From Rana temporaria (Eukaryota; Chordata; Amphibia; Anura; Ranidae), in assembly GCF_905171775.1 (NCBI RefSeq), contig NC_053494.1, positions 125,142,856 through 125,206,855 on the forward strand: a stretch of 64,000 bases of DNA, given 5' to 3'. Shown one piece after another: positions 1 through 12,852 of this stretch. The translations under genes were made by a program, and so were the position numbers. The notes under the pieces were generated by a model. The model saw only the letters and a list, made by a program, of their open reading frames with translations, searched no databases and was not told the origin of the DNA. The first letter of the stretch is position 1, and every line of letters begins with the position of its first letter.

Positions 1-1490
1 TGTCTCTCTGGAAAAACCCCAATTATCATGGTGATGGTGAGGGCCTCTAAATTGTTGGTTATTACTAGGGGTGTTTTAGCTAGGGTATCTCACTTTATAT
101 TGATTAGGAGTATTTCTGATATCTGGCCTGCCTGTTCTTTGATTTTTAGCAGGTTCTATGGCAGGACCCATATGGGGATTGGGTCCACCGTGAGCACTAG
201 TAGTATCCATATTTAATCCCACCCCTACAGTGTACCACCACAGCAAATGATTTGTATTGGTCTTTTAAGTGCTTCAAAATACAAAATTTAAGGAACAACA
301 GGCCACTGAGGCCAGGGAGGAGGCGATAATAAAATGGATTGTGTGCACCGGATTACCAGTCAAACTGATCTGCTGCTCTATGCTGCCTGTTTGGGGAGAT
401 GCTCTGCCTGGCTGTTTTGATGTGTATGGTGCTTCTTCCACTTCCTGTCATTTTTCAATATTCTCCTCTTACACATCTTTAGAGTCAGACAGATCCGCAT
501 CTTGTATGTGGGGCAATGTTTTTTTTTCTCACGGCATGGGCATACTCCTCTGGCTTCTTAAGCAGTTCCTGAATATTATTATCAGCCACATCAACAAGGG
601 TTAGATAGTAGAGTTGACAAAATAAGCAGCTGCTGCAAGTGGCTAGAACATTTCATCAGTTACTTGGATCTAAGAATGAATGAAGGAAATCGTTGGTTTA
701 CATTCTCTTTCACTCTCTGTGCAATTGTGGCAAGGTCTTGGTAGATAATGTTCTGTTTAAAGTCTTCAATGTGGCTGAACAGATCAAAGAGAGCAGGGAC
801 ATGGACATAGTGTCACTCTGGAGGGTTTTAGTATGTACCACTCTGCAAAAGGCAGCAGTAGGTCATGCAATGATGTTTTTCCATTTAAGTAAGGAGCAAG
901 CTGTCCCATCCCATGTTGTTTCCGATTTGGCAGACTGACTCTTTCCGTTTGAGGAGTCTTTCGATCATGTTGAATGTACTAGTAGTGCCAGCGTGTGGGG
1001 CCACACTGCTCCAATACCTTCAGTGTTGCAATGGAAGAAACTATTGATCCTGCTTTATCAAAGATCCTCTTAACACTTGCCTCCCTCTGCTGCATCATGT
1101 GGACCCCAAGGTATGCACCAGATGAGACCACACACGTTGTCCAGTCCAACATCTTATGGTTTTACATGAAATACAAATAAAGTGGAAAAATAACAAAGAT
1201 ACACCAGTAGAGCAGGCAGCCCCAAGATCAATCATCTCATAAACATTTGATAATTGACTGTTATCATGTAAAAGAATAATAAATATGGCTCACCGCAGAT
1301 CATTATTTTGGACTAGTCTCACAGTCACTTTCTGTCATGGGGGAGTCTTCCTCACTAGAGCTGGGTGGTTCTTCTGCTGCTGCTGGGGTTTGTATAAATG
1401 CTGCCACCATATTGCTCCTATTATCTATTATAACTATTAGGATATTCCTCTTTGGTATGTCCCACTCGTGCATGCATTTATCCAAAGTGA
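1..1490 (-). pseudogene. decayed hAT (ZBED-like) transposase remnant
   Basis: Reading the minus strand from about 1485 downwards gives a broken reading frame with hAT/ZBED-transposase-like stretches. The segment near 1400-1480 contains WDIPKR followed by VIIDNRSNM, which resembles the W-G-I-P and DNASN signature before the RNase H-like core of ZBED-type transposases. Further down, around 930-990, is an IERLLKRKESV stretch and around 650-760 a DLATIAQRVKENVNQRFPS stretch, both in the expected order. Stops and frameshifts separate them, and no continuous frame exceeds about 60-80 codons. It is most likely a fossil hAT transposase, with its N-terminal zinc finger lost and its C-terminal dimerisation part running off the window start. 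No inverted repeats were found. Small plus-strand open frames here look like shadows. Confidence 0.5.
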
Positions 1491-1654
1491 TTTAATGGAC
1501 TGTGCACTGTGTGGATGCGCTACTTGTTCAAGGGCCAACAATATATATGTATTCAGGTTTATTTTGTTTACTTATAGCAAGTAGTAAAGCTGTGACTCAA
1601 AAAAGCAATATTTTTCTGTGCCTGTGTAGTTTTTTCAAACCTTACAATAAATAC

Positions 1655-2165
1655 TGTATATACTCGAGTATAAGCCGACCCGAATATAAGCACAGGCACC
1701 TACTTTTACAACAAAAAAATGGGAAACGTATTGACTCGAGTATAAGCCTAGGGTGAGAATGCAGAGCAGCTACTGTAAGTGGAAAAGAGGCCCATCTGCA
1801 GCCTCACTGTGCCCATTTGCAGCCTTACTATATCCATCTGCATGCCTCAGCCTTACTGTCCATCTGCATGCCTCAGCCTTACTGTCCATCTACATGCCTC
1901 AGCCTCACTGTGCCTATCTGCATGCCTCAGCCTCAATGTGCCTCAAGTACCTGACCGGCGTTGTGCCCATCTGCCGTTGTGCCGGCGTTATGATCTCATG
2001 ATCCCATCTGCAGCCTTATTATCGTCCAACGACTAGACTGAAAATATCACAGTGCCGGGAGATATTAGGGCTGCAGATGGTCACAGCGCCAGGAGGACTT
2101 GAGTATAAGCCGAGGGGGGAATTTTGAGCACAAAAAAATGTGCTAAAAAACTTGGCAATACGGTA
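1655..2165. mobile_element. short inverted-repeat element with CTCGAGTATAAGCC ends
   Basis: The motif ACTCGAGTATAAGCC occurs near 1660 and again at about 1735, and ACTTGAGTATAAGCCGAG occurs near 2098, shortly before a terminal CGGTA. This is the layout of a non-autonomous DNA element. The interior holds an imperfect tandem repeat. No coding capacity was recognised and the exact borders are uncertain. Confidence 0.5.
1785..1950. repeat. imperfect tandem repeat, about 27-30 bp units
   Basis: Units of the form CATCTGCATGCCTCAGCC followed by a TTACTGT or TCACTGTGC spacer recur about six times. The small open frames over it reflect the repeat rather than a gene. Confidence 0.75.
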
Positions 2166-2383
2166 ATAACATGATATTAGGTGTTTTGTTTACTCCAGGA
2201 GTGTATCATGAGTTCTGAAATTCTGAAGAAAGGCTTAAATAATGCTTTACAATTGAACTAAACACATGACATTTTAGTCTACTAAAATGTACTGGGGATT
2301 TTAGTAAACTAAATATGACTAAAACTAAAACATTTGCAGATGACTAAAATGGGACTAAAACTAAAATAGTATTTTAGTCAAAA

Positions 2384-3021
2384 GCCTCATACACACGATG
2401 GGATTTTCTGCAGACAAACGGCACACAATTGTCGGCCAACTACATGTTTTTTCAGATCTTTAGCGCCACCCTTTGGGCAACTTCTGCTAATGTTGTGTTT
2501 GGTGAGCATTGTTTCCTAGCATGCGTGTTTGTATTTTGGACTTTTGTCCGATGAACTTGTGGACACAAGATCAGAAAATTCAACAACACACAATTGTTGA
2601 AGGAAAATTTTAAAGCATGCTATCCAACATTTGTCCGTGGAAAATCCGACAACTCGTGCACTAGCTTGCAGACATGCACAGCTTCTGTAAAGTGCACAAC
2701 TCACATCCTCCTCCCCTCTCCTCATGACCCCTTTCACCCAATCACAGGGTGCCAGGGGCCGGCCTAAGTCTAAACATGGCGGCTGGCGCGTGGGGTCACA
2801 TAAAATAGAATTTTGAAGTATGGAGCGAGGGTGACACATACTGGTGCGGGATTTCGCCACTACCCGTTGAAAAATTTGAGAACCAACTCTCAAATTTTTG
2901 CTGGCGGAAATTCCGACAGAAAAAGTCAGATGGGGCCTACACGCGGTCGGAATTTTCGACCAAAAGCTTGCATCAAACTTTTCTTGTCGGAAATTCCGAT
3001 CGTGTGTACGCGGCATAAGGC
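2384..3021. mobile_element. Harbinger-type MITE, GTACACACGATCGG family
   Basis: The left end has GCCTCATACACACGATGGG and the right end CCGATCGTGTGTACGCGGCA followed by TAAGGC, so the ends are inverted repeats. The interior contains further inverted stretches around GGAATTTCCGAC-like words and has no gene. The same terminal words recur at about 8430, 50962, 55850 and 58423. Confidence 0.7.
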
Positions 3022-4560
3022 TTTACAATCACTTTAAGCCTGCTACACAACTGTGTTTCAACCTACATATGAAATTGATGATCATTGGCACCTGCTTGGT
3101 ATTATTCATTAATCATATACCTGACTCTAATCCTACAAAACCCCTGACTTTGTGCAAGTGTACAAAGTGTGCAAGTGTAAGAATTGATGCTGGTTTGAAG
3201 CCAAAGGGTAGTCACTCCAGATATTGATTGTATTTAGATTTTGATTCTTTAGGATCACTTTGCGTTTTGTAAACTGATAAAAATAAACAATTAAAATATA
3301 TATTTTTGAAAGCTTTCTTACTTTTATTTGTTTTTATTTTGCCCATAGTTACACTTTACACCTTAATGAGAGAAACACAGATGCTGCTATTGGTAACGTC
3401 TCTGAAAATGCTAGTTGCCTGGCTGTCAGACTTAATGGGCCAAAGTACAGGCTTTGTTTAAATTAGATAACCTTAGTAACTGGTGGTGAAATACTTTAAA
3501 TTCCCTATGCCATGTGGTTATAAGTAGGAGTTTATTTGGCAGCTCTTGTGCATGTGTCTACTAGAGATTTTGACTTTAATGAAATTGTTCCTTTGTTAAA
3601 ATATGCTACACACTTCACTGTCATGACCCAATTTCTGGTGGCTTTTTCCTTCTACACAAAGCTGACAAGGAAGGAGAAAAACTGATACAAGGGAGAAACT
3701 CTGTTATAAATGCCGTGTACAGTAAATGTCTTATTTTGGGCCCACATACATTAATTATAACTACAGCTAGATAACTCCAGTTTGAGGTCTTGCTGGCACG
3801 TGAGATGAAGCAGAACTCCAGCCAACAGATAAATACTCAGAATGTGCAAACGTATTTTCTTATACCTTCCAACATATTAATAATTCTCTTCAGGAAGTCT
3901 TATGATTCACCCACCCCCTAGCAGCTATGTAGCTTCTGTTATCACCTCTTCACTTCTTCTTCGCTTACTAGACAATACATGAACATCACGACATTGGTGA
4001 GGTCCATTCTTTGGTCCCCCTACCTGTCAACTGCCTAAATGCCTTTCACTATAACCCTAAAAACACTGACACATTAGATTAGGAGTGCTGTGGAAGCAGA
4101 ACCTTCTATCCTTTTTTTTTCAGTGTGTAAGAGATTACATGAATTTGAGCGGTATTAAATCTAAAAGCAATCAGTTATTATACTGCAGCTTACCAATTCT
4201 TCAATGCGGTGGCTGCATTAGGTTTCTTTTGTAGGCTTATTTACCTTTATTCTCACCTGGTGGTCAAGGTAGTAATTGTGTTATTCAACATAACAAGATG
4301 TCCTTCAAATGTAGCAATTAGAGCGTTGAGGCAAACCATTTACCACTGTGCTTACAATGATCAGTTTTTATTTATTCATGTAAAACCTTTATCCCAAAAG
4401 AAAAAAAAATCTGCTAGTACATCTACATCTAAAGGTGCCCTGATGCTCTTTCATCCAGAGTGGGGTCACTCTAATACAGGAGGTAAAAAAAAAAGAAAGA
4501 ACATGAATGCAGCCTCCACATCTAATGACTGCTTCTTAACATTACATTTTTGGGTTTGGT
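3022..4560. other. unannotated AT-rich spacer
   Basis: No gene, splice-supported exon or complete element was recognised. About 85 bp near 4180-4255 (CAGCTTACCAAT, then GGTGGCTGCATT, then TCACCTGGT) is a copy of a repeat seen again at 54,150-54,224 and 54,690-54,705, where it is split by a MITE. The 145-codon open frame starting at 4209 has no recognisable motif. Confidence 0.5.
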
Positions 4561-4569
4561 ACTTTAAAG

Positions 4570-5408
4570 TAAGGATGAGCATGATGTTCGAGCCAAATAG
4601 CGAACAATTTGCGGTGTTCGCTGCAAATTCACGGAACAGCCTTTAAAAATATATGGGAGAAATCAAACTTGCTAAATATGCATGGTATTGTCATAAAAAG
4701 TGTTTGGGGACCTGGGTCCTGCCCCAGGGGACATATATCAATGCAACAAAAAAGTTTTAAAAACTATCTTTTTTTCAGGAGAAGTGATTTTAATGATGCT
4801 TAAAGTGAAACAATAAAAGTGAAATATTCCTTTAAATTTCACACCTGGGGTGTCTATCGTATGCCTGTAAAGTGGCACGTGTTTCCTGTGTTTACAACAG
4901 TCCCTGCAATATTTTTTTTTTTAAATGCCGTAGGGTTCCCCCTCAAAATCCATACCAGACCCTTGAGGTCTGGTATGGATTCTAAGGGGAACCCTGTGCC
5001 AAAATTAAAAAAATATGGCGAGAGGGTCCCCCTAAAAATCAATACCAGACCCTTATCTGAGTGCGCAACCTGGCAGGCCGCAGGAAAAAAGGGGGGACGA
5101 GAGAGCGGCCCCACTCCTGAACCGTACCAGGCCACATGCCCTCAACATGGGGAGGATGCTTTGGGGGTTGTGTGCTCGGATAAGGGTCTGGTATGGATTT
5201 TTGGGGGACCCCCATGCCATATTTTTTTAATTATTGCAGGGACTGTTCTAAACATGGGAAAAATGCATCATGCATATAAGCCTTTAAAATTAGTACTTTT
5301 GATTTTTCATGTTCGTTTTCCATAGACTTTAACGGTGTTCGCACACATTTTTTGCCTGTTCGCAAGTTCTGGTGCGAACCGAAATGGGGGGTGTTTGGCT
5401 CATCCTTA
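4570..5408. mobile_element. hAT-like non-autonomous element with 8-bp TSD
   Basis: The sequence CTTTAAAG lies immediately left (4562-4569) and right (5409-5416) of the element, an exact 8-bp target-site duplication. The ends are inverted repeats, TAAGGATGAGC at left and GCTCATCCTTA at right. Inside, 4940-5230 holds repeated inverted copies of AAATCCATACCAGACCCTT. The 8-bp duplication points to the hAT superfamily. No transposase is encoded. Confidence 0.82.
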
Positions 5409-5416
5409 CTTTAAAG

Positions 5417-6034
5417 TAAACATATCCTATCTGAAGGTCCCTGTAATAGAAAAGCTAATATACTCACCTCTCTGGTGGCCTGGGTCTCTTACCTTCCCTT
5501 TCGGTCCAGCACTGAAGTTTCCAAAATACTATATGTTCTGACCCCAACACCACTGCTGTAGTGGTTGGTGTTTAAAACTCATGTGATCTCCACCTCCTCT
5601 TCTGTGGTTTTCTACCCATAACCAAGTCCAGCAACAAGACAGCACCAAGTTGCAAACCAGCCTCATTCTATAAGGGTGAGTAAGTGCTGTCTCTATTTGT
5701 TGAAAAAATGTGGGGGCCTTTTTCAAAGGGACCTACCGATGCAACAGGTCTCCATAATTATCTGAGGAAAATTACTGCAATAAAGCAGAATACACCATAG
5801 TGCGTTACCATCCTTTGTGATGGCCTGCAATGAAGATGGAAAGCTTTGTTGGGATTCACATTGAATAGCATTGCAGCCCACCACACATGTAGCACCTATC
5901 ACCACAGTGCAGTGGCGTGAATGGGCTTTACATGGTTAGAATAAAGGGCCCCCAAACTCACTACCTCTGTTGTGCTGCACGACTGCAATTTATTCTAATT
6001 ACTTTACACAATATCTAGAGTTTTAAACAGCTTA
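5417..6034. other. unannotated spacer
   Basis: Nothing recognisable was seen apart from short open frames without motifs. Confidence 0.4.
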
Positions 6035-6592
6035 AACCAACCTTTCTCTACCAGGGTTCCTCCAGAGGTTGCTAGGGGTTCCTTGAGCAATAAGCCACTT
6101 CTGCCTCATCGATAAGCTACCACTGTAATCAATTATCTTTTTAGCTGTAAGGGTGGAATTTTTTTCCCATGGACCACAAATGTAAGAAGTATTCTTCCCT
6201 CTAAATCATGGTACTGTTTTTACATGGTACAAGTGGTTAAATTTTTTGGGGGTTAAATGATAAAAAAAACTGTAACCACCTGAAGTTAGTACAGTGATCT
6301 CCCCCGCTGAGCTATTGTGTTCTGACAGGGGGACACACCCCCCGGACAGAACACTCCGATCTGCCATTGGCGGAGAGTGCTGATCAGGTGTCGGTTGGCT
6401 GCTGGTTTTCCAGCAAGCTCATTAGACAGACTAACATACACACGGGCCGAATGTCGCGACATTCATCAGGTGTGTATTGGGCTTAAGCACAATGCTAATA
6501 TCCAGTACGTTATTAGAATTTACTAGCAGGGGTTCCCTGAGACCAGAAAGTTATTTCAAGGGTTCCTCTATGTTAATAAAAAGGTTTAGAAA
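6035..6592. repeat. probable hAT-derived inverted-repeat element
   Basis: The left end reads CTCTACCAGGGTTCCTCCAG with a nearby TAGGGGTTCC. The right part has AGGGGTTCCCTGAG and AAGGGTTCCTCTA before AAAAAGGTTTAGAAAAA, which is an approximate inverted repeat of the left side. Borders are approximate and no target duplication was identified. Confidence 0.45.
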
Positions 6593-6698
6593 AACAGCAT
6601 AGACAATATATAAGCTTTTTTGTTTAGACTGTCAAGCAGTGGAAGGGAAGGAATGTTAGGTAAATCTACAGCTGGATAAGAAACCCTGTATACAGAGG

Positions 6699-7336
6699 GC
6701 CAGATTCAGAACGGAGACACGACGGCGTATCTCCGGATACGCCGCCGTATCTCTGAGTGCGGGCCGTCGTATCTATGCGACTGATTCAGAGAATCAGTTA
6801 CGCATAGATTTCCCTAAGATCCGACCGGCGCAAGTGTCTTACACTGTCGTATCTTAGGCTGCATATTTACGCTTGTTTACGTTAGGCTTTTTCCGGCGTA
6901 AAGTTACCCCTGCTATATGAGGCGTAGCTAATGTTAAATATGGATGTCGAGTTTTGAAAATTTTACGTCGTTTGCGTAAGTCGTTTGCGTAAGTCGTTTG
7001 CGAATAGGGCTGTACGTAAGTTACGTTCACGTCGAAAGCAATGACGACTTGCGGCGTAATTTAGAGCATGCGCACTGTGATTTTTTCACAAACGGCGCAT
7101 GTGCCGTTAGTAAAAAAACGTCAAATACACGGGGTCACAGTTAATATACATAAAACACGCCCACATCATCCCCATTTGAATTAGGTGGGCTTACGCCGGA
7201 CCAAATACGTTACGCCGCCGTAACTAAGGGCGCAAGTTCTTTCTGCATACGGAACTTGCACCCTAAGTTACGGCGGCGTACCGTATCTGCGATACGTTAC
7301 GCCCGCCCATAGATAGGCTATTCTATCTGAATCCGG
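6699..7336. mobile_element. MITE with GGGCCAGATTCAG ends
   Basis: The left end GGGCCAGATTCAG pairs with the right end CTGAATCCGGCCC. Long internal inverted words such as ACGGCGGCGTA and TACGCCGCCGTA make the whole unit palindrome-like. Two relatives lie at 42,704 and 47,440. A possible short AGAG duplication flanks it. It is rich in CpG compared with the flanking DNA. Confidence 0.75.
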
Positions 7337-8428
7337 CCCAGAGAATTTGAAGAAAAGATGGCTCCTAGGCAAAGTATAAAAACCTGTTACTAAATCAAAG
7401 CTTAAACTTTGTATTTCTGTCCATCCAGTCCTAATAGGTACAAAGCCCTATCATACAGCAGAATCAGGTTAGTGACTTGATTATTCTTTACTGCAGTTAA
7501 TGCAGAACTCCAACCAGAAACAACAAGATAAAAATTAATAGATGATTAACAGATAAAATTACAAAAGCTCACCTTCAATCTGGATTTTTTCCCTGCAGTA
7601 CTGTTTCTGCCACTAGATAACCTCAGATTTTTGGCTGGTATTTAATAACCCACTTCGTCTGTGCCCAGTTTGTCCTGGACCCACCCCAGCCTATGAAAGA
7701 AGAAGCAGCAAAGTGATGAGCATGTCTCTGTGTCACTCTATCTTTTCCTCCTGAATTGGTTGGCTCATTTTGCTGCCTTTTCCTCTCACATTCCAGCCCT
7801 CATGTACAGGGACTGATGCCTGGTCAAATTCAGGTACCTATTATGTTTGCATTTAAAAAAATACATTCAATAATGTATTTGGGTGCATTAATATGTGCCA
7901 TTATATCTGCCTAGAGTTCGGCTTTAATCAATACAGACTGGTCACTTCCAGGCCCGGACTGGCCATAGGGCATACCAGGTACTTTCCGGGGGGCCATGGG
8001 CCGCATGTTCTTGTGGCTCCAAGGCAGCGGAGCTGCTCCTTGAGACCCTGTCGCTCACCCGGCCTCTCCGAGTACCCCTGTACTGTCCCCCCAGTGCTCA
8101 TCAGCTCCCCTGTACTCTCCGGCCCCCAGTGCTCATCAGCCCCCCTGTACTCTCTTCCCCCCTTAGTGCTCTCCAGCCCTCCATACTCTCCAACCCCCCC
8201 CCCATGCTCTCCAGCCCTCTTTCAGTGCTGGAGGGGCCCTCCAAGAATATTTTTGCTCATGGTCCAATCAACATTAAATATGGCCCTGATCCGATGGTTA
8301 CACTAACTGCTTTTAAAAACATTCATTTTTATATCTGCCTAGGGTTCAGCTTTAAGTCATGTTTTACTACCTTTAATAGTAATAATGTTAATGGTATTTC
8401 TTTTTATTCAACTGAGACATCGTGACCC
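7337..8428. other. spacer with a C-rich imperfect repeat
   Basis: Around 8090-8230 a C-rich unit (CCCCAGTGCTCATCAGC, CCCTGTACTCTC and variants) repeats several times and produces spurious open frames. The rest is unannotated. Confidence 0.45.
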
Positions 8429-9010
8429 TAATGCTGCCTACACACGACCGTTTTTCGGGTTCTAAAAAATGAAGTTTTTTTTTAATGTCATTAAAAACGA
8501 TTGTGTGTGGGCTTCAGAGCATTTTTCGGGTTCAAAAAAAATGGGCACATTTTTTTTTCCGAACATGATCTATTTTTTCACTACGTTTTTAACGTTTTAG
8601 TTTTTAAGGTTGTAAAAAATGGTCGTATGTGGGCTTTAACGACGTGAAAAATCCATGCATGCTCAGAAGCAAGTTATGAGACAGGAGCGCTCTTTCTGGT
8701 AAAACTACCGTTCGTAATGGAGTAAGCACATTCACCATGCTGTAACAGACAGAAAAGCGCGAATCGTCTTTTACTAACACAAAATGAGCTAAAGCAGCAC
8801 AAAGGGTAGCGTCATCCGAATGGAACTTCCCCTTTATAGTGCCATTGTACGTGTTGTACGGCACACGCTTTGCTAGAGCATTTTTTTTGTTCACGATCGT
8901 GTGTAGGCAAGGCCGTTTTAATGATCGGGTTGAAAAAAACTTTGTTTTTTCTAGACCCTTAAAATGTAATTTTTTAGAACCCGAAAAATGGTCGTGTGTA
9001 CGCGGCATTA
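8429..9010. mobile_element. Harbinger-type MITE, GTACACACGACC family
   Basis: The ends TAATGCTGCCTACACACGACC and GGTCGTGTGTACGCGGCATTA are inverted repeats. The interior contains complementary words around TTTTTCGGGTTC and GAACCCGAAAAA. The flanking trinucleotides are TAA at left and TTA at right, as in the large Harbinger element. No gene. Confidence 0.78.
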
Positions 9011-9356
9011 GGCCTCTTGCACACTGCAGCTTGAAAAAGCTCAGTACAGCTTATTTTTTTACTGAGCTAAAATTCAGCCCATTAATTGTAATGTGCCCTA
9101 TACAGGCACGTAAACATGCACTGTGTCTTCTTCAGTAAAAAAAATAAAAATAAAAAAATCTGCACTTTTGGTCAGTAATTTCCAGCTCAAAATTGGCAAA
9201 GATCATCCATTGACATTGCCTACGTGGTTAGAAGCTTTCTGCGCAGGCCCGGAAATGCGCACAAATTTGCGCAAACACATACAAGCGAAAATACATTTAA
9301 AAAAAAAAGTCAGAAAAAGAAGATGCTCAAACAGGATTATTGTGTGCAAGAGCCCT
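9011..9356. mobile_element. short MITE with GCCTCTTGCACAC ends
   Basis: GGCCTCTTGCACACTG at the left is matched by an inverted GTGTGCAAGAGCCC at about 9340-9353. It abuts the previous MITE. No coding potential. Confidence 0.55.
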
Positions 9357-10320
9357 TTGGTTGCATAGCGTTTTTCTTCTCTTTTGATTATCATTTGCCT
9401 TGACTATGAAATACTGTATGTAAAAGCCAGTCAGTTTGCAATAAAACACACATAAGTTATAATTTAACAAATATGCCTTCAGTTGAAATGTATGCTTGTT
9501 GCATTGTTGTAGCATATGTACTAATTGCTTCCTCCCTTATAAATAACTGACACATACAGGAAAAGGAAGCAAGAGTCTCATGGAAGAAGTACTTCAGTAG
9601 GTTAATCATTACGTTATAAAAGTCATACTTTCACATGAAGCATGAAATGCAGGGTGGGTTGTGCACATTATCTGTAATCTTACAAACATATGCATTTTGA
9701 TCATTCAAAATATAGGAAACTTAAAAAGAGATTCATTTTATAATGGAAACTAATATCTAAGCAAAAATATTTAACAACAATATAAAATACAAAAACAGAA
9801 CTCAAGATTTTTGCAATAGAAACATAGAATAAATTAAATAAACTACACTTATGTTCATGGTGCATGTGATAAATTATTTTTTTCCCACCCGGCCAATGTA
9901 TATATTTAGCTGGGCGGGTGCTCTCCAGTTCAGGGAAGATGTCCATGGATGTCCTCCTGCTTGTGCGTCCATTCTTGTGCAATTGGCCCAGGTACCATGT
10001 GATCGTCATAACCATTCACAGCAATCACATGATAACAAGTGAATACAACTGTCATGCACAGCTTTTATTTATGACAGCATACTTGCTATTGTGATCTCTG
10101 TGATTGGTCAGAGTGATCACATGACACAGAACCATTTACAGAGACCATTCACAGCAGTGATCACATGGTACAGAACCATTCACAGAGGCCAATCACAAAG
10201 GCCCCATACCATGTGATAGCTGAAGCCAATCACATCAATCACGATAGTTAACATTGAGTCATGAATAAAAGCCATTCATGACAGTAATCATCACTGTACA
10301 AGCAATCATGGTGTAAATCT
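9357..10320. other. spacer with degenerate repeats
   Basis: From about 9990 to 10,290 the words CCATTCACAG, ATCACATG and GTGATCACATG recur at irregular spacing, suggesting an old tandem array. No gene was recognised. Confidence 0.45.
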
Positions 10321-10429
10321 ATATCACCCCCCCCCCCCAGAGTGGAATAGTGTCACTGTGGTGACAGTATGTAAAAAAATATTTTAAAATAAATAAATAC
10401 AAATTGTAAAAAAATGATATTTATATATA

Positions 10430-10515
10430 AAGCTCAAAAGACTCCCACCCTGCCCCACCCCTAATTTATATACAAAGCCCACCAGACCCCCACCCTGCCC
10501 CACCCCTAATTCCGC
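10430..10515. repeat. short direct duplication, about 50 bp
   Basis: Two adjacent copies share CCCACCCTGCCCCACCCCTA followed by ATT, with a TATATACAAAGCCCA-type spacer. Confidence 0.6.
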
Positions 10516-10794
10516 CCCTAAACACGCTCTCATATATTATCTCATGAAATTACACTGTTAAATGTTCTATGCAGAATAAGATTGAAAAAAGGGCTTCAGC
10601 TCTGCCATGTCAGATATGCGGGAGTGGCTCCGCTCCACTCTCTTCCCTGGCAACTGGCTCTGGTGTCATTAGAGGAGCATGGCCAGGTCTCTAGCAAGCA
10701 GAGGCTGAGTGAGTGCAGCGGTTCAACCGTTTTTATTGGGCATTGGATCAGTCTGGGGGCCAATTGCCCCCCTGTCCAGTTCACCCCTGCCTCC

Positions 10795-11540
10795 TCCAAC
10801 AACCACCTAGGGGACCTTTCTACTCCACCAAACACCCCAGGTCCATCTTCTCCTAACCTGTAACTTCCCAGGGGCCCCCTCCTCCTCCAACCACCCAAGG
10901 GCTGGCCAACCCAGGGGCCCTCTCCTTCCCAAACAATTATCCTGGGGCTCCTCTTCTGCCAACCACCAAGGGGTCCTCGTCTGCTTTGCCAACCACCCAG
11001 GGGCCCTCTCCTCCTTCAAATACCCAGGGGCCCTCTCCTCTTCTGCCAACTACTCAGGGACCCTCTCCTCCTCCTCAAAACACCCAGGGGCCCTCTCCTC
11101 CTCTGTCAACCACCCAGGGGCCCTCTCTTTATTCTCCAAAACCCATGGACCCTCTTCTTCTCTGCCAATAAACCAGGGGCCAGCTCCTCCTCCAACCCCC
11201 AGTGGCTCTCTCTTTCTCTGCCAATCAACCAGTGGCTCTCTCCTCTTCCTCCAAACACCCAGGGGCCCTCATCTCCTTTGCCATCCACCCAGGGGCCCTC
11301 TCGTCCTCCACCAAACACCCACAGGCCCACTCCGCCTCTGCCAACCACCCAGGGGCCCTCTCCTCCTCCAAACACCCATTGGCCCTCTCCTTCTCTGCTA
11401 ACCACCCAGGGGCCCTCTCAACCTCCCCCAAACACCAAAGGGGTCTCTCCTCCTCTGCCAACCACCCAGGGTCCCTTCCTTTCTCCACCAACCATCCTGT
11501 GGCCCCCTCCAACCACTCCAGAGCCCCTAACCCCCCTTTC
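10795..11540. repeat. GC-rich minisatellite, about 30-33 bp units
   Basis: More than twenty imperfect copies of a unit containing AACCACCCAGGGGCCCTCTC and a CTCCTCTGCC spacer. Because many units are near a multiple of three, several frames stay open on both strands for 80-170 codons. Those frames have no conserved motif and are treated as repeat artefacts. Confidence 0.9.
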
Positions 11541-11756
11541 CTGAGCAGACATCCTAAATATGTGACCAGGATCTGCAGAGTGACCAGTTGGGGGCGTGGT
11601 TACTTGCGTGTTCCCAGGCAGAGAAGGAACGGTCACAGGGAAGAAACTGCAGTGCACTGCTGTAACAAGTATTCACCCCCGATGGGGCTCCACACTCGCC
11701 CTTAATTTATATCCACTTGCTAAATGCAAGCAGGCAAGTGGAAATTTTGAGGGCTG

Positions 11757-11758
<2 letters not shown>

Positions 11759-11816
<58 letters not shown>
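11759..11816. repeat. (TA)n microsatellite
   Basis: An uninterrupted TA run directly abuts the Tc1-like element at 11,817, fitting insertion into a TA target. Confidence 0.95.
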
Positions 11817-11819
<3 letters not shown>

Positions 11820-12149
11820 TGCCTTGCAAAAGTATTTACCCCCTTGGCTTTTACCTATTTTGTTACATTACAGACAATGTTATTTTAATCTGAATTATAT
11901 GTGTTGTATCAGAACACAATAGTCTAAGTTGGTGAAGTAAAATTTGAAAAATATGCGCATAAAACTATTTTTCAGAATTAAAAAAATGATAATTGGCATG
12001 TGCGTATGTATTCACCCCCTTTGTTATGAAACCCATAAAAGGCTCTGGTGCAACCAATTACCTTCAGAAGTCACATAATTATTGAAATGATGCCCACCTG
12101 TGTGCAATCTAAGTGTCACATGATCTGTAATTACATAAACACATCTATT

Positions 12150-12852
12150 TTAAAGGCCCCAGAGGCTGCAACACCTAAGCAAGAGGCACCACTAACCAAA
12201 CACTGCCATGAAGAGCAAGGAACTCTCCAAACAAGTAAGGGACAATGTTCTTGAGAAGTACAAGTCAGGGTTGGGTTATAAAAAAATCCAAATCTTTGAT
12301 GATCCCTAGGAGCACCATCAAATCTATCATAACCAAATGGAAAGAACATGGCACAACAGTAAACCTGCCAAGAGACGGCTGCACACCAAACTCACGGACC
12401 GGGCAAAGGGCATTAATTATTGAAGCAGCACAGAGAGCTAAGGTAACCTTGGAGGAGCTGCAGAGTTCCACAGCAGAGACTGGAGTATCTTTACATAGGA
12501 TGACAATAAACTATATGCTCCAAAGAGTTGGGCTTTATGGCAGAATGGCCAAAAGAAAGCCATAACTTTCAGCAAAAAAACAAAATTACACATTTTGAGT
12601 TAGTGAAAAGGCATGTGGGAGACTCCCAAAATGTATGGAGGAAGGTGCTCTGGTCTGATGAGACTAAAATTTTACCTTTTGCCATCAAATAAAATGCTAT
12701 ATCTGGTGCAAATCCAACAAATCACATCACCCAAAGAACACCATCCCCACAGTGAAACATGGTGGTGACAGCATCATGCTGTGGTGATGTTTTTCAGCAG
12801 TCAGGACTGAGAAACTGGTCGGAGTTGAGGAAAAGATGGATTGTGCTAAATA
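12150..12852 (+). pseudogene. Tc1-like transposase, N-terminal part (broken)
   Basis: The segment encodes the N-terminal helix-turn-helix region. The open stretch 12,245-12,565 includes IPRSTIKSIITKWKEHGT, matching the paired-like DNA-binding domain of Tc1 transposases, then GQRALIIEAAQRAKVT. A frameshift or stop follows at about 12,565. The next part, near 12,650, reads approximately VLWSDETKI, where the first catalytic Asp is expected. The frame is then split by the hAT insertion at 12,853. The protein is therefore non-functional. Confidence 0.85.

Noticed and set aside
4209..4646. 145-codon open frame as a possible host gene
   Set aside because: No domain, low complexity in the second half, and it crosses a dispersed repeat and the edge of a hAT-like element.
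7961..8285. CAGGCCCGGACTGGCC-like start as a complete hAT element
   Set aside because: A possible partner GGCCCTG at about 8282 was seen, but no 8-bp duplication or longer inverted repeat could be found.
10596..11705. Long Pro/Ser/Thr- or Gly/Trp-rich open frames on both strands
   Set aside because: They lie on a GC-rich minisatellite whose units keep several frames open at once; no domain, start context or splice support.
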